Assembly: GCA_941918925.1 (NCBI GenBank)
Contig: OW799235.1
Location: 49,523,491 to 49,587,490, forward strand
Length of the DNA stretch: 64,000 bases
From: Phyto melanocephala
Taxonomy: Eukaryota; Arthropoda; Insecta; Diptera; Rhinophoridae
Reading direction: 5' to 3'
A program made the translations under genes and the position numbers. The notes beneath the pieces were generated by a model, which saw only the letters and a program-made list of their open reading frames with translations, searched no databases and was not told where the DNA came from. Below are positions 11,801-22,788 of the stretch, in pieces (positions within the stretch are counted from its first letter, which is position 1; every line of letters begins with the position of its first letter).

Positions 11801-12486
11801 GGATACTGAATGACGGGAATATCCACGGGAGCATTGGTATATTTGTCGACAGTCAGGCGGCACTCTTGTCACTCAGGTCATACATTATTACGTCTAAATT
11901 AGTTGGCCAATGTAGAAAGGAACTGTCAAGGCTTGGTCAGCGGGCTGACGTTACTCTAGTTTGGATTCCTGCGCATAAGGGCCACTATGGTAACGAGCGT
12001 GCTGATGAGCTAGCCAGGGGAGGATCTGCTCTGGATATCTCTAATGCAATTGCAGTTGCAATCCCGTTGGGGACTATTAAGAGCAGAATCTCCAGACACT
12101 TTCTCCGGAAGGCTGATAACAGGTGGCGTGGGCTGAGCACGTGTAAGGTGGCACGGCTTACGTGGCCCTCTTTTGATGCACGACGTACATTGCAACTTAC
12201 CAGTCGGAGTCGGAGGGACATATCGAGGTTGCTGGCGGTATTGACGGGTCACTGGATGTTAGGCAAACATGCAAGTCGGCTCGGACTCCCATCGAACGAC
12301 CATTGTCGCAGTTGTCTGGATAGAGAGAAGGAGGAATCGGTTTTCCACTTTCTCTGCGAATGTCCTGCACTGGCGGCTAAGAGACACAGATTTCTGGGCG
12401 AACATATACTAGATGGCCTCTCTGCGATATCTGAAGTTGGACTGAATTATCTACTGAGATATCTCAGGGCCACGGGGTGGATCTAG
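8896..12486 (+). CDS. LINE ORF2: APE endonuclease, reverse transcriptase and RNase H
   Basis: A 1196-codon open frame. Residues 1-230 are an APE-type endonuclease (QINLQ, LLQEPW, GCDANA, SDHN), which nicks target DNA. Residues about 430-720 are the RT: SPGPDG, FRPISL, FLDIEGAF, GTPQGGVISP, and catalytic YADD at 660-663. Residues about 920-1045 are RNase H (YTDGS with D925, AEVLAI, VDSQAAL, HKGHYGNERAD). The C-terminus has the C-x2-C ... H-x4-C motif of R1/I-type LINEs. All catalytic motifs look intact and no stop interrupts them, so the enzyme could still be active. Confidence 0.92.
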   Translation: MALKIVQINLQHSKCATDNLRMLLAEEDLDIGLLQEPWVVNSVVKGFPSSLYKVLYAKDCGKPRSCLIAKRNINIFLCTQLSSADLTVARVELPNRESFIITSSYMAHEKPAPPVEVSNLLASIGVSDDIVLGCDANARHTIWGSTEINERGEYTLDFINTNKLSICNSGNTPTFIFPSSVNYNGWEEVLDITLMNSKSRISVDRWRVSSKRSFSDHNWILFEIRLRDEITTPRFRNPRRTDWFKFNGVVKRKLGKLPVIEDSITGLEEMEKCFSNVMVKAFEISCPMTKVRKTFPPWWSSELSGLRREARRAFNKCYESKSWQPYRDKLKAYKKAIAAAKRSSWRDFCGSIDSTRDTARLSKILARDQSTPTYIKREDDSWSESSAESLDILMNTHFPGCREVDTGIVSADRTHSVVDGNIFFYERISWAIDSFSPYKSPGPDGILPRMLQSAKGYVIPWLQRIFMLCLSLNYIPGNWRRVRVVFIPKIGRRSHDSAKDFRPISLSSFQLKTLERLIDTHIRQRLEGTTRLSGSQHAYLKGRSTETALHEVVGTIERSLEFGQYTMAAFLDIEGAFNNVTTLAIQHALTSLDVEEYISNWLVSMLSTRVVIANLGNTTMSRLVERGTPQGGVISPLLWLIVVNKILIELDNSLIKVVAYADDVVILVSGLFPDVISDIMSDALRLLRNWATDSGLVVNPSKTELVLFTTKTRIPSFRPPRLGNCEIPLSDRAKYLGIILDSKLSWKLNVQHRVKKATVAYYTCRGMFGRKWGLTPNMIKWMYTAVVRPILTYGSLVWWTATGRKYVVDQLYRVQRSACIGITGAMRTSPSEALNTMLHLVPIDIHILATSASSAVRLNATGCWRSRTYGHASILATLPSSVNQPSDYITPYMDFDGAFRVLIPSRREWNGGRLLGSFDTRIYTDGSRMECGVGSGVFSDGPEIELSFRLPDDCSVFQAEVLAIREACRILNDGNIHGSIGIFVDSQAALLSLRSYIITSKLVGQCRKELSRLGQRADVTLVWIPAHKGHYGNERADELARGGSALDISNAIAVAIPLGTIKSRISRHFLRKADNRWRGLSTCKVARLTWPSFDARRTLQLTSRSRRDISRLLAVLTGHWMLGKHASRLGLPSNDHCRSCLDREKEESVFHFLCECPALAAKRHRFLGEHILDGLSAISEVGLNYLLRYLRATGWI

Positions 12487-13159
12487 TACCCTTACTCTTG
12501 GATTTTATTCTGAGATACACTAGAAGCTGACGAGTGATGTGGTCCTGTCAAAACGGAGTCATACAGACTCTACTTGACTGTTGGCGTGCAGCGAACTACC
12601 ACGATAACCAACCAACTTCAAAATGATACCTTTTTTTATGGGCGTGGCACTGCCCACTTTTCTAATCACGAAATTATTTAGTCATGACAGCTCAATATGT
12701 GTGCAAAGTTTCAGAAAAATCAGTCTGGTGCAAATACCTCAAAATTATAGCCTTTTTTTATGGGCGTGGCCCCGCCCACTTTTTTAGTCACAAAATTATA
12801 AAGTCACGACAGCTTAATATGTGTGCACAGTTTCAGAAAAATCGGTCCAGTGCAAGTGCCTCAAAATTAAAACTTTTTTAGGGGCGTGGCGCCGCCCACT
12901 TTTCTTATCACGAAATTATTTAGTCATGACAGCTCGATATGTGTACAAAGTTTCATAAAAATCGGTCAAGTGCAAGTAGCTAAAACTGATAACTAATTTT
13001 TGATGGGCGTGGCCCCGCCCACTTTTTTTCATCCATAAACACTCCCCGGTATGTGTACAACAACTTACCAAAGTTTGAGCCCGATCGGTTTTACAGTTTC
13101 AGAGTCTATAGCTAACACACACACACACACACACAGAGTTTCACTTTTATATATATAGA

Positions 13160-13371
13160 TGAATGGTGATACAAACAATTGTTATTGCATGACTACACGT
13201 TGTGAAGGGTATATAAGATTCGGCATGGCCGAATATAGCACTGTTACTTGTTTTTTTATTCGTTATTTTATATGAAATGAATTATTTGATAAACAAATTA
13301 ATTATTATTGAAATTACTAATACTAATTATATCTTTTTAGTATTATTGATTTTCTAACATTGAATTAATTA
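13160..13371. other. End of the G-element plus AT-rich spacer
   Basis: 13160-13250 is the terminal piece of G-element copy 1. 13251-13371 is AT-rich with no gene seen. Confidence 0.6.
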
Positions 13372-13528
13372 CACTGCTCAGCAGCAAAACCCTTTATTAA
13401 ATAAAACTATGTGGACTATATGGATTTTGATGCGCTGAACTCAAATCCGTTGTCGGTTTTTTTTTATGGGCGTGGCAAATGTTTCCCCCTAAATTAGTCA
13501 GGTACGGAGACATATTTCAATCTAACTC
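13372..13528 (+). repeat. Truncated terminal repeat of a B1-type transposon
   Basis: It starts CACTGCTCAGCAGC and runs with high similarity to the left terminal repeat at 23669-23850, but lacks the CCATCAGATCGGG block. Similarity stops near 13528, so this is a solo fragment of a CACTG-ended element. Confidence 0.75.
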
Positions 13529-13767
13529 AAAACTGAAGAAAGACGTGAAACCCGGAAGCAGCGGGAAGAAACTAAAAGAAAAATGTATCAAGAGGCTCCT
13601 TCAACATCAAAAGGTAATTTTTATAGTAATTAACTATTTTTATAAATCTGTGAAACTTTTACAAACCCAGCAAAGCCTTCTATTATCCTGTAATGGGTTT
13701 AATATACTAAAATCATTATTTCCACCTAAAATATTTAAAAAATTGTTGATTTTTTTTTATAATCATA

Positions 13768-14629
13768 CTAGCCAAACCCGGCGCGCGTTGCTACGCCCCT
13801 TAATGAATCAAAATGCATTCTGAATTTTAATTGAATATCAAGTGCAAAAACCTAAAAATTAGAATTTTTTTATGGGCGTGGCATTGCCCACTTTTCTAAT
13901 CACGAAATTGTAAAGTCGTAACAGCTCAATATGTGTGCAAAGTTTTAGAAGAATCGGACCAGTGCAAGTACCTCAAAATTATAATTGTTTTTATGGGCGT
14001 GGCCCTGCCCAGTTTTCTAGTCACGAAATTGTAAAGTCATAACAGCTCAATATGTGTGCAAAGTTTCAGAATAATCGGTCCAGTGAAAGTACCTCAAAAT
14101 GATACCTTTTTTTATGGGCGTGGCACTGCCCACTTTTCTAATCACGAAATTATTTAGCTATGACAGCTCAATATGTGTGCAAAGTTTCAGAAAAATCGGT
14201 CTGGTGCAAGTACCTCAAAATTATAACCTTTTTTTATGGGCGTGGCCCTGCCCACTTTTCTAGTCACGAAATTATATGGTTGTGACAGCTTAGTATGTGT
14301 GCAAAGTTTCATAAAAATCGGTCCAGTGCAAGTACCTCAAAATTAAAACTTTTTTAGGGGCGTGGCCCCGCCCACTTTTCTTATCACGAAATTATTTAGT
14401 CATGACAGCTCGATATGTGTGCAAAGTTTCAGAAAAATCGGTCTAGTGCAAGTAGCTAAAACTGATAACTAATTTTTATGGGCGTGGCACCGCCCACTTT
14501 TTCCACCCATAAACACTCCCTGGTATGTGTACAACAACTTAACAAAGTTTGAGCCCGATCGGTTTTACAGTTTCGGAGTCTATAGCTAACACACACACAC
14601 ACACAGAGTTTCACTTTTATATATATAGA
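13768..14629 (-). mobile_element. Helitron copy 2 (862 bp, complete, non-autonomous)
   Basis: It has the same termini as copy 1 (CTAG at 13768-13771, TCTATATA on the minus strand at 14629), flanked by A (13767) and T (14630). It holds six or seven units of about 120 bp with GGGCGTGGC/GCCCAC and a CA tract near 14589-14605. It lies in the 5' part of fossil gene A, possibly in an intron, since GGTAATT occurs at 13613 and TTATAGG near 14640. Confidence 0.85.
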
Positions 14630-14679
14630 TAAAAAAATTATAGGATTTACTACATATGTATATAACAAGTTCAGATGAG

Positions 14680-15637
14680 TCAGAAAACGGTGAATCTACG
14701 GAAGCTAATGATCATATAATAGACCCAATGACCACGAGTTGTCCTGATACTTTGAATAGTTCACAAAAACAAAATACTTAAACACAAAAAAACCATTTAA
14801 AGAAATTTTAACGCCCAGACTTGCTGCAGTTTTAGATAAATTAAAATTAAGCTCTAGAGATACTGTTCACATGCTTATTGCAGTTTTGGATGCAGTTGGA
14901 TTAAACTCATCAGAGTATGTTATTAACCGCACGTCTATTCATCAGCAAAGAGATGCATTCAGAAAAGCAAATAGTACTCGAATCGGGTTAAAACTTCAAT
15001 CCAATACTCAGCCACTAACGATACACTGGGATACAAAACTGTTATCTGGCATATCAGGAAAAAACGAAGACTGACTGTCAATAATTGCAACCGCTCCCGA
15101 TTTTGAACAAATAATTAATATTTCTGATATACCGGCTGGAACTGGCGTTGAAATAGCATCTGCAGTATATGATTCATTAGAAGAGTATCAAGTTTTGGAT
15201 AGAATCGAGGCATTTGTCTTTGACACAACCGCCTCAAACACTGGCAAATTTAAAGGGGCCTGCAATATATTAGAAAAAAAAATACGTAGAGACATTTTGT
15301 GTTTGAAATAATTTTAGCAGCTGTTTTTAATGAAACAAAAATTTGTTCTTCGACTGGCCCAGAAGTCAGCTTATTTAAAAAATTAAAAAAACAATGGTCG
15401 AACGTAAAAAAAGAATGAGTACATGACGGGATTAGCAATACCTCGAATAAAAGAAATAGTAGGTGATGATTGCGCTAAAATTTTAGATTTTGCAAACATA
15501 AAAGTTAAAGAGGACTTTCCACGAAATGACTACAGAGAGTTCCTGGAATTGATTATCATATTTCTGGGTGGAAGTCCTCCTAGTGACATAAAATTGTTTA
15601 AGCCCGGTGCTCTTCATTTAGCTAGATGGATGGCTAA
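14680..15637 (+). pseudogene. Gene A segment 1: N-terminal and central transposase-like region
   Basis: Reading mostly one frame with several shifts and stops (for example near 14778 and 15073): a region starting PRLAAVLDKL, then QRDAFRKA, IHWDTKLL, ISGKNED, SDIPAGTG and FDTTASNTG, then RNDYREFLELIIIFLGG and GALHLARWM. I recognise this motif set from a widespread, transposon-associated and usually unnamed insect/metazoan protein family. The conserved Asp residues in HWD and FDTTASNTG suggest an RNase-H-fold transposase, hAT-like in style, but that is inference. A short upstream exon may lie at 13583-13613 (MYQEAPSTSK, then GT). A MITE cuts the frame at 15638. Confidence 0.7.
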
Positions 15638-16075
15638 TACTACATTTACACCTACACAAAATCTAGTACTTAAGGGATTTTGAGCGAAATCTACCAGATT
15701 TCCCATACAAATCGAAATCTACTTCGCCACTAGATTTTGGCAAAATCTGCTTTAAATCTAGTGCTACTTCGTGATGCAACTGTGGTTTTTATTAAATTGT
15801 ACTAAAATATACTACGCTGCACACAGAAAAATTCAATTATAATATATAAGGTGGTTGCAATTGCACAAGTACTTTATTGTTAAATTGCTTTTATATGGAG
15901 TTTGAATTTTCGAGAAGCAAGACATAGAGAGCCTCTCAGACCACCTTTTAAATGAGTGTATTGTTTTGAAAACGAAATCTTGCAAAATGTCAAAAAACAG
16001 TGGTATAAACGGCTTAGATTTTAATAAAGATTTTAAATCAAATCTACTAGATTTCGCTTAGGTGTAAATGTAGTA
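15638..16075. mobile_element. MITE inside gene A
   Basis: 438 bp with terminal inverted repeats TACTACATTTACACCTA (15638-) and its reverse complement (16059-16075). Subterminal copies of AAATCTAGTAGATTT-like sequence follow. It is noncoding. It interrupts gene A between LARWMANT and IYCLK. Confidence 0.8.
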
Positions 16076-16318
16076 TAAGGGAATATATTGCCTTAAGATA
16101 TTGATGTTTCGCAATCAATTCCCAGAAATCACAGAATTGGAAATAAATGGTCTAGTTGAAGTTGCAGGTTTTGTTATAAAGTGCTATGCATTTTTCTGGT
16201 TCAATTCAGATAAAGCGGAGCAAGCTCCCTTAAACGACATATTATTTTTGAAAAATTTAGAAGATTATAAAAAAATAAATGCACAAATTGCTGATAGAGC
16301 TATAACAAAGTTTATTAA
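16076..16318 (+). pseudogene. Gene A segment 2
   Basis: This segment continues gene A in one open frame from about 16086 (IYCLKILMFRNQF ... AFFWFNSDKAEQAP ... DRAITKFIN). The frame is lost exactly at a Helitron 5' terminus after 16318. The same protein resumes at 23222. Confidence 0.75.
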
Positions 16319-17204
16319 TCTATATATATAAAAGAGTAACGTGACTGACTGACTGACTGATTCATCATCGCACAGCCCAAACGCAAAGAGCTAGAGACAT
16401 GAAATTTTGACAATCGGTTCATCTTTAAATGTATAGCTCTACTAAAAAGGGATTTTTAGAAATTCGTACTTTAAGGGGGTAAAAAAGGGTAAAATCGGAA
16501 ATCTTATATCTGCTAAACTTAAAATGATACAAATTAAATTGCAAAAGTATTGTAATTTGCATAAAAAATAATCTGACAGGTGTCTGGCCTTTTTTTGAAT
16601 TTTCAACCCCTATGGGGCAAAAACGGGTAAAAACTATAATTTGGTACTTTTTGGTACCCTATGTAACTTCCAAACGCATAGCGCTAGGAAAAAAATTAAA
16701 ACTGTATTAAGTAATCCGCGAAAAAATATTAATAGAAATTCGGCACTTTTTTCAAATTCACATGTATAAGGGGTAAAATTTGTCCCATTTTTTTGTACTT
16801 TTTTAAAAGAAACTTTTCTTATATTATTCAATGGGACAAAATTTGACAATTATTATTTCCTAATAGAATATGGACAATTATTTAGGTGAAATTTTAACAA
16901 ACTTTTTTGTGGACAAAAAAGGTACCAAAAAGGGGAAAATTCCGGAAAATGTATGTAATTCATAATAAGACGGCCAATTTTTACGAAATTTTTAATTGGG
17001 ATTTCACCAGACATAAGAACTATTTAATTTAGTAAAAATTGAAACACATTCCTAACAGGGTAGAAAGGGGGAAAATCGGGAAGACTTTGGTACTTTTTAT
17101 AACATAATTACTTTTATGCAAAAAAGAGTAGATTTACTGACTTTAAATTATGTCTATTAAAATATTTTGTTACATAGATATTTGAACATTTTAAACTTGG
17201 AATT

Positions 17205-19770
17205 TGGAACTTGGACCAAAAATGTACTTTTTCGCTTCTCTATTGTACTTTTTGTATTTTCTACGTTTATAAAGTTAGAATAGTAAAATAAATGACTATT
17301 GATTCCAGGTAAGACTAAAAATGTTATGGGTGACCAAAAAGGTACTTTTTTTGAATTTTTATGGTACTTTTTGTATTTTCTACGTTTATGAAGGTAGGAT
17401 TGTACAAGCAAGCACTATTGATACAAGGTGAGACCAAAAATGTTATGGGCGACCAAAAAGGTACTTTTTTGAATTTTTATGGTACTTTTTGTATTTTTAA
17501 AGTTCGCGAAGCTAGAATTTTGAAATTACTGACTATTGATACAAGGTGAGACTAAAAATGTTATGGGTGACCAAAAAGGTACTTTTTTTGAATTTTTATG
17601 GTACTTTTTGTATTTTCTACGTTTATGAAGGTAGGATTGTACAATCAAGGACTATTGATTTCAGGTGAGACTAAAAATGTTATGGGCGACCAAAAAGGTA
17701 CTTTTTTGAATTTTTGTGGTACTTTTCGTATTTTCTACGTTTATGAAGGTAGGATTGTACAATTAAGGACTATTGATTTAAGGTGAGACTAAAAATGTTA
17801 TGGGCGACCAAATAGGCACTTTTTTGAATTTGTATGGTACTTTTTGTATTTTCAACGTTTGCGAAGCTAGAATTTTAAAATTAGTGACTATTGATACAAG
17901 GTGAGACTAAAAATGTTATGGGCGACCAAAAAGGTACTTTTTTGCATTTTTATGGTACTTTTTGTATTTTCTACGTTTGCGAAGCTAGAATTTCGAAATC
18001 AGTGACTATTGATACAAGGTGAGACTAAAAATGTTATGGGTTACCAAAAAGGTACTTTTTTTGAATTTTTATGGTACTTTTTGTATTTTCTACGTTTATG
18101 AAGGTAGGATTGTACAAGCAAGCACTATTGATACAAGCTGAGACTAAAAATGTTATGGGCGACCAAAAAGGTACTTTTCTGAATTTTTATGGTACTTTTT
18201 GTATTTTCAACGTTTGCGAAGCTAGAATTTTAAAATTAGTGGCTATTGATACAAGATGAGACTGAAAATATTATGGTCGACCAAAAAGGTACTTTTTGAA
18301 ATTTTGTGGTACTTTGGTATTTTCTACGTTTATGAAGGTAGGATTGTACAATCAAGGACTTTTGATTTCAGATGAGATTAAAAATGTTATGGGAGACCAA
18401 ATAGGTACTTTATTGAATTTGTATGGTACTTTTTGTATTTTCAACGTTTGCGAAGCTAGAATTTTAAAATTAGTGACTATTGATACAAAGTGAGACTAAA
18501 AATGTTATGGGCGACCAAAAAGGTACTTTTTTGCATTTTTATGGTACTTTTTGTATTTTCTACGTTTGCGAAGCTAGAATTTCGAAATCAGTGACTATTG
18601 ATACAAGGTGAGACTAAAAATGTTATGGGCGACCAAAAAGGTACTTTTTTGAATTTTTATGGTACTTTTTGTATTTTCTACGTTTATGAAGGTAGGATTG
18701 TACAATCAAGGACTATTGATTTCAGGTGTGACTAAAAATGTTATGGGCGACCAAAAAGGTACTTTTTTGAATTTTTATGGTACTTTTTGTATTTTCAATG
18801 TTTGCAAAGCTAGAATTTTAAAATTAGTGGCTAATGATACATGGTGAGACTGAAAATATTATGGTCGACCCAAAAGGTACTTTTTCGAATTTTTGTGGTA
18901 CTTTGGTATTTTCTACGTTTATGAAGGTAGGATTGTACAATCAAGGACTTTTGATTTCAGGTGAGATTAAAAATGTTATGGGCGACCAAATAGGCACTTG
19001 AATTTGTATGGTAATTTTTGTATTTTCAACGTTTGCGAAGCTAGAATTTTAAAATTAGTGGCTATTGATACAAGGTGAGACTGAAAATATTATGGTCGAC
19101 CCAAAAGGTACTTTTTCGAATTTTTGTGGTAATTTGGTATTTTCTACGTTTATTAAGGTAGGATTGTACTATCAAGGACTTTTGATTTCAGGTAAGATTA
19201 AAAATGTTATGGGCGGCCAATAGGCACTTTTTTGAATTTGTATGGTACTTTTTGTATTTTCAATGTTTGCGAAGCTAGAATTTTTAAATTAGTGACTTTT
19301 GATACAAGGTGAGACTAAAAATGTTATGGGCGACCAAAAATGTACTTTTTGAATTTTTATGGTACTTTTGGTATTTTTTACGTTTATGAAGATAGGATTA
19401 TACAATCAAGAACTATTGATTCTAGGTGAGACTAAAAATGTTATGGGCGACCAAAAAGGTACTTTTTTGAATTTTTTTTGGTACTTTTTGTATATTCAAC
19501 ATTTGCGAAGCTAGAATTTTGAAATTAGTGACTATTAATACAAGGTGAGACTAAAAATGTTATGGGCGACCAAAAATTTACTTTTTTTATGGTATTTTTG
19601 TATTTTCTACGTTTATGAAGATAGGATCATACAATCAAGGACTATTGATTCTAGGTGAGGCTGAAAATGTCATGGGAGACCAAAAAAGTACTTTTTTGAT
19701 TTTTTATGATACTTTTGATATTTTCTACGTTTATAAAGTTAAAATTGTGAAATAAAGGATTAATTGATTC
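17205..19770 (+). repeat. Satellite array, about 118-bp units, about 21 copies
   Basis: The unit contains AAAAATGTTATGGGCGACC, then GGTACTTTTTTGAA, then TATGGTACTTTTTGTATTTT, and recurs every 115-120 bp. Two variants exist. Type A has TTTATGAAGGTAGGATTGTAC; type B has TTTGCGAAGCTAGAATTTT. They mostly alternate (A/B), which implies a dimer of about 236 bp as the larger repeat. Edge units are more diverged. Repeated frames of about 62 codons inside are a by-product of the repeat, not genes. Confidence 0.9.
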
Positions 19771-20044
19771 AAGTTTAGAATTAAAATGACATTGAAGATG
19801 CCAAAATAGTATTTTCGCATTTTTATTGTACTCTTTGTATTTATACGTTTATAAACATGGATTCTTAATATTAGTGCTTTTTTCTGTTTTTTATATATTT
19901 TGTATACATAGAATTCTGAATGTAGTTGATAATAAACCAAGTGTAAGTTTTAGTTTTATTATTTTATAGAGAATTATTTAGAAAACTTATTTTGTCTATT
20001 AAATTTAAAGCTATTAATTTTGTTGTGTATAAATAAATCTTATT

Positions 20045-20937
20045 GTGTTGCGCTACTTAATAAATATGACAAATTTATCATATGATCAGTTTGGTTCTAG
20101 AGATGGTAATTTCAACATGATTCGAATTTTAGCTAAACACCAACATGGCTTTACCATTTGTCATATAAATGCACAAAGTTTGTTTCCAAAACTTGAGGAA
20201 TTTCGCTTACTGTTTGAGTTTTTAGGAATTGATGTAATATATGTTTCTGAAACATGGTTTATACCTGAAATAAGTGACAACACCTACAAGGTAGATGGTT
20301 ATCGTATCTTTCGCTCTGATAGGCGTAGTCATGCTGGAGGTGTTTCTATATACATACGTAAAAACAAGTTTGTTCATACAATGTAGCTAATGATGTTGAA
20401 GACATCTTTATTGAAATAAATAACAATAATGACAAAATGCTACTTGGATGTTGTTACAGGCCAGGCAAAGATATAAAGTTTGACACACTAGTTGAGAAAT
20501 TTGAACTTCTCTCAATTAGATATTCTGAGGTAGTTATTACTGACGATTTCAACTGTAATCTGCTTGTGAATACAAATTTAACTGACATTATGTCTTCTAT
20601 TAATTTATTTGCTGTAAATACTTGCAGTCCAACACATTTTTCATCCACAACAAGCACGTTAATTGATGTGTTCTTTTTAAGCAATTTGAGTAATGTACTA
20701 AATTATGAGCAATTATCTGTATCCTCGTTTTCTAAACATGATTTAATTTTTTTATCCTACAATTTTGCAACTACAAATAATGTTCACACTTACAGTTTCC
20801 GTAATTTCAATAGCATTAATACTGTTGAATTGCAGCGAGATCTTGAAAACATCATGTGGAGTCAGATCTTCTATCTACCAACTGTAGACGAGCAACTAAA
20901 TTGTTTGAATACTTTTATATTGCAAACATATAATTAA
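20045..20937 (+). pseudogene. LINE endonuclease domain remnant
   Basis: APE-type endonuclease motifs in order: HINAQSL, YVSETWF, RSDRRSHAGGV, CCYRPG, DFNCNLL and SKHDLIF. The frame is broken near 20383 (TAG) and resumes in another frame by 20437. The second catalytic segment reads TDDFN, where active relatives usually have GDFN. Confidence 0.75.
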
Positions 20938-20999
20938 CATGTACCAGTTGAAAATAAAATAATTAATAATAAAGAAAAGCCATGGTTTACAACTGAAAC

Positions 21000-22788
21000 T
21001 AAATTATTAATAGAACATCGTACTAAAATTTACTATTTGTGGAAACGTTACAGGACACCAGAATTAAAAAATGAGCATCGTCTGGCTAGAAAAGCTGTTG
21101 TTTCTAAAATAAAACGTGACAAATCTGCATACTATTTTCATAAATTTAATACTGCAATTGACAGTTAGAAGACTTGGAGGCAAATACGTGAGCTAGATAT
21201 TTGTAAATCAGCTAATCACACTGTGGTTTCTGATGTTGACTTGCTTAATGAAAATATTATCAATATTCCTATGCCAACTGTTCAAACTGATTTTTATGAC
21301 CATTATCCCTCTTGTAACACTATTGAATTAAATTTAAAATGTCTTAATGTATTAGATGTTGTTGATGGTTTCAATGCAGTGAAATCTCTTTCTGTCGGCT
21401 TGGATGACATAAACCCTAAACTTATAAAAATTATTTTGCCGTGGATTATTAAATTTGTTACTCACATTTTTAACACAATAATTACAACCAATATTTTTCC
21501 AACTTGTTGGAAATATGCCAAAATTGTTCCGATGCCTAAATCAGGAAATGACTACCGTCCAATAGCAATTCTTCCTTATTTTTCGAAAGTCTTTGAACAT
21601 TTATTACATAAACAAATATATGAATATTTTAGAGACAATAACCTATTAACTGATCGTCAATCAGGATTTAGACCTCAGCGTAGTTCACAGCATTATCTGA
21701 TGTCATAGAGGAAATTCGTAGTAATCTTGATGAGAAAAGAATATCATTTTTGGTATTATTGGACTACTCTAAGGCCTTTGATACTGTGCATCATGAAATG
21801 TTATGCCTAAAATTATCAAAATTATTTAATTTTTCATCGCTTGCAATCGCAATCGGTTATAAGTGGTGATTTAGTTTCACGTCCGCTTCAAATTACAAGA
21901 GGTGTTCCACAGGGTTCCATACTTGGACCGTTGCTATATTCGTTATATGCTAATGACTTACCACAACAACTACTATATTCTAAAATACATATGTATGCTG
22001 ATGACGTTTAGTTGTATATTAGTTGTTCCAAGGAATTAATCACAGAAAAAATGTGGGAATTGAATAATGATTTGGAGAAAATTTCTACTTGGGCATCTGC
22101 AAATGGATCCAACGAAGTCAAAATGCATAATAATAAGAAAAAAGAATACACTCTTTGATGAGGGCATCAATATTATTCTTGATGGCTCAAAAAAAGATAT
22201 AGTAAACACAGCTAGAAATTTGGATGTAACATTTAACAAATCTCTAACTTGGTCGGAAAAAATTAGCCAGGCGTGTGGCAAAACATACAGTATGTTGCGA
22301 AATTTATGGGCCACTCAACAATTTACCCCGTTGAAGGTTAAAATCCTTTTGGCAAAAGCATATCTACTGCCAACATTTCTCTACTCATCAGAAATTTTTA
22401 CTGGTTGCAACTCAAATGACATGAGAAAACTCACCACGACGTATAATAACATTATTCGTTACATTTATGGACAAGAAAATTTGATCATATAATCCAATAT
22501 TCATGCCGTATATTCAACATGTCTTTTCCCAATTATTTAAGATTCAAAAATATAATTTTTATTCACAAAATTATAACGACAAAGGAGCCAAAATATCTCT
22601 ATGATAGATTACAGTTTTCAATATCAAGAAGGGGGAGAAGTACTACTCAATTTCGCCATTGTGACCATGCTTCAGAATGTCAATTTTTTATATTTACCAT
22701 ACCTCTCTGGAATCAACATCCTAATTATTTGCAGATCACTAGCAACGCAATAGGATTTCGTAGATTACTTGTTGAATATTTTTCATAA
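21000..22788 (+). pseudogene. LINE reverse transcriptase remnant
   Basis: RT blocks in order: VGLDDINPKLIK, NDYRPIAILP, RQSGFRPQRSS, LLDYSKAFDTVHH, RGVPQGSILGPLLY, then MYADDV followed directly by a stop near 22010. The thumb and C-terminal region continue to 22788 (TIPLWNQHP). At least four stops or frameshifts (about 21167, 21706, 21865, 22010) make it dead. A CR1/Jockey-type affiliation is my best guess from the RT style and tail. Confidence 0.75.

Larger units (their letters stand above)
7443..12615 (+). mobile_element. LOA/I/R1-group LINE, both ORFs intact
   Basis: An about 5.17-kb insertion splits one Helitron repeat unit. Left of it the unit stops after CAAGTAC (7442); right of it the unit resumes at TCAAAATG. 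It has a 5' UTR of about 165 bp, ORF1, a 4-nt gap, ORF2, and a 3' UTR of about 130 bp without poly(A). ORF2 has endonuclease, RT and RNase H domains. The lack of a poly(A) tail and the RNase H domain fit the I/LOA/R1 group. Boundaries are good to a few bases. Confidence 0.88.
7117..13159 (-). mobile_element. Helitron copy 1 (non-autonomous), split by a LINE
   Basis: On the minus strand the element starts TCTATATATATAAAAG and ends GGTTTGGCTAG. It is flanked by A and T with no TSD, as Helitrons are. Just inside the CTAG end lies a short GC-rich inverted repeat (GGCG ... CGCC). A near-identical uninterrupted copy of 862 bp is at 13768-14629. Internally it carries units of about 120 bp (GGGCGTGG ... 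CCCACTTTT ... CAAAGTTTCAGA ... CGGTC) and a CA microsatellite (13115-13134). No Rep/helicase gene is present. The LINE at about 7443-12615 interrupts it. Confidence 0.82.
280..13250 (-). repeat. G-element copy 1 (GAAGGGTATA repeat), split into three pieces
   Basis: Three separated pieces, 280-374, about 6681-7116 and 13160-13250, read in order as the reverse complement of the continuous copy at 50774-51521. The ends carry TATACCCTTCAC and GTGAAGGGTATA. One end has the near-palindrome TTCGGCATGGCCGAA. The element is noncoding. An LTR element (375-6680) and a Helitron (7117-13159) interrupt it. I know similar repeats as common in flies, but I cannot place it in a named superfamily. Confidence 0.8.

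Noticed and set aside
11128..11826. 232-codon frame on the minus strand
   Set aside because: Antisense to the conserved RT/RNase H of LINE ORF2; shadow frame.
182..13305. Similarity of 182-208 and 13275-13300 (AATTATTTGATAAAC) as a TSD of the whole nest
   Set aside because: Too far from the G-element ends and in AT-rich sequence; could be chance or another repeat.
17361..18847. Several frames of about 62 codons with nearly the same protein
   Set aside because: They are one per satellite unit and follow from the repeat; not a gene family.
17205..19770. Regularly spaced repeats as a CRISPR array
   Set aside because: Units are 118 bp, contiguous and without unique spacers, in an insect genome.
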